NCBI GenBank assembly: GCA_003229735.1
Contig: QIFI01000003.1
Span: 1-7,052 of the forward strand
Origin: Candidatus Anderseniibacteriota bacterium
Lineage (GTDB): Bacteria > Patescibacteriota > Andersenbacteria > UBA10190
Reading direction: 5' to 3'
Length of the DNA stretch: 7,052 bases
Of this stretch, positions 7,046 through 7,052 are shown piece by piece (position 1 is the stretch's first letter; every line of letters begins with the position of its first letter). The translations under genes were made by a program, and so were the position numbers. The notes under the pieces were generated by a model that saw only the letters and a list, made by a program, of their open reading frames with translations, made no database searches and was not told the DNA's origin.

Positions 7046-7052
7046 TAAGTAT

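Noticed and set aside
1..7052. tRNA, rRNA, CRISPR array, insertion sequence or recoded stop codons
   Set aside because: Nearly all bases are covered by five well-supported genes, with gaps of at most 86 nt; no direct-repeat arrays, transposase motifs or in-frame TGA codons were seen.

Overview
The window holds five protein-coding genes and no RNA genes, insertion sequences or CRISPR arrays that I can see. Protein architectures suggest a Candidate Phyla Radiation (Patescibacteria-type) bacterium. The evidence is a class A penicillin-binding protein with a C-terminal linker and Ig-like modules, a PKD-type/7TM membrane protein, a very short DciA-like protein after recF, and no recognisable Shine-Dalgarno sequence before any of the four visible starts. 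This assignment is an inference (about 0.55); no phylogenetic marker is present. The standard code fits: four genes end in TAA and one in TAG.

Left part (3-5516, + strand): three genes in a row. The first, cut by the left window edge, ends a PKD-like extracellular domain, then has an unassigned alpha/beta domain and a C-terminal multi-helix membrane module of the 7TM_transglut type. The second overlaps it by 20 nt and joins an ATP-grasp ligase (RimK-related, alpha-L-glutamate-ligase-like) to a retropepsin-like aspartyl protease domain (the RimB / 'ATP-dependent zinc protease' family). In proteobacteria the 7TM protein, ligase and protease are known as separate neighbouring genes forming a predicted but poorly characterised peptide-ligation system; here ligase and protease are one polypeptide. 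The third gene, 86 nt further on, is a bifunctional peptidoglycan glycosyltransferase/transpeptidase. The trio points to a cell-envelope role, possibly adding and removing amino acids on a peptide or wall-linked substrate.

Right part (5538-7022, - strand): recF followed 9 nt later by a DciA/DUF721-family gene, a pairing familiar from the dnaA-dnaN-recF-dciA region near many bacterial origins. RecF has an unusual P-loop with two Gly-to-Ala substitutions and an extra acidic C-terminal tail. The two gene blocks converge on a 21-nt gap with a T-run.

The + strand is richer in C than G in both blocks regardless of coding direction. This fits a replication-strand skew in which recF-dciA lie on the leading strand and the origin lies beyond the right edge.
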